NCBI GenBank assembly: GCA_026785745.1
Contig: JAJAZO010000308.1
Span: forward strand, 1 to 5,061
Length of the DNA: 5,061 nt
Source: Chitinophagaceae bacterium
GTDB lineage: Bacteria > Bacteroidota > Bacteroidia > Chitinophagales > Chitinophagaceae
Direction of reading: 5' to 3'
Every line of letters starts with the position of its first letter. Position 1 is the stretch's first letter. Below the pieces are notes generated by a model. The model made no database searches and was not told the origin of the DNA. It worked only from the letters and a program-made list of their open reading frames with translations. The translations under genes and the position numbers were made by a program. Positions 5,029 through 5,061 of the stretch are shown here, one piece after another.

Positions 5029-5061
5029 TCGGTAATTCTGCTGAGCAAATCTTGCCCGGCA

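Noticed and set aside
4921..5061. Minus-strand open frame entering from the right edge (46 codons, stop TAA at 4921-4923), possible C-terminus of a gene
   Set aside because: Much of it is the translated REP-like palindrome, the plus strand is also open there, and the residues show no recognisable domain. It cannot be excluded that a real gene ends here, since its start lies outside the window.

Overview
The window looks like a chromosomal accessory stretch from a member of the Bacteroidota, possibly a Chitinophagaceae-like genome. This is inference from three things: A/T-rich leaders with no Shine-Dalgarno sequence before every start codon, a small PepSY-like lipoprotein of a type common in that phylum, and protein families (Fic_N-Fic, DUF4172-Fic, RhuM) frequent there. 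No rRNA, tRNA, transposase or CRISPR array was seen.

All five protein genes lie on the minus strand. Reading from right to left, that is 5' to 3' on the coding strand, they are: a small lipoprotein with a PepSY-like domain (4564-4824); a DUF4172-Fic-winged-helix protein (3221-4327); a Fic_N-Fic-winged-helix protein (1933-2997); an exported metal-dependent amidohydrolase (543-1820); and the N-terminal 149 residues of a RhuM-family protein that runs off the left edge (1-448). Gaps of about 95 to 240 bp separate them, so each probably has its own control region and they need not form one operon.

The two complete Fic proteins keep the HPFx(D)GNGRxxR catalytic motif. Both also have an N-terminal (S/T)xxxE(G/N) inhibitory motif, so they should be self-inhibited (class II) AMP-transferases. 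That explains why no separate antitoxin gene is visible. They belong to different subfamilies, so the pair is not a recent tandem duplication. The truncated RhuM gene may be a third Fic-type gene, because RhuM domains can be fused to Fic/Doc domains, but the deciding part lies outside the window.

The most interesting content is between the genes. Upstream of the DUF4172-Fic gene are two almost identical 25-bp palindromes 53 bp apart plus a lone half-site; the nearer palindrome overlaps the start codon. Upstream of the other Fic gene are four AACCCA/TGGGTT half-sites in alternating orientation about 20 bp apart. Both look like operators, plausibly bound by the winged-helix tails of the Fic proteins themselves. 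A decayed copy of the amidohydrolase leader and first codons lies at 3101-3169, on the far side of the 1933-2997 Fic gene from the intact copy, which points to a past duplication or insertion. Smaller inverted repeats precede the RhuM gene, and a REP-like palindromic element sits near the right edge.
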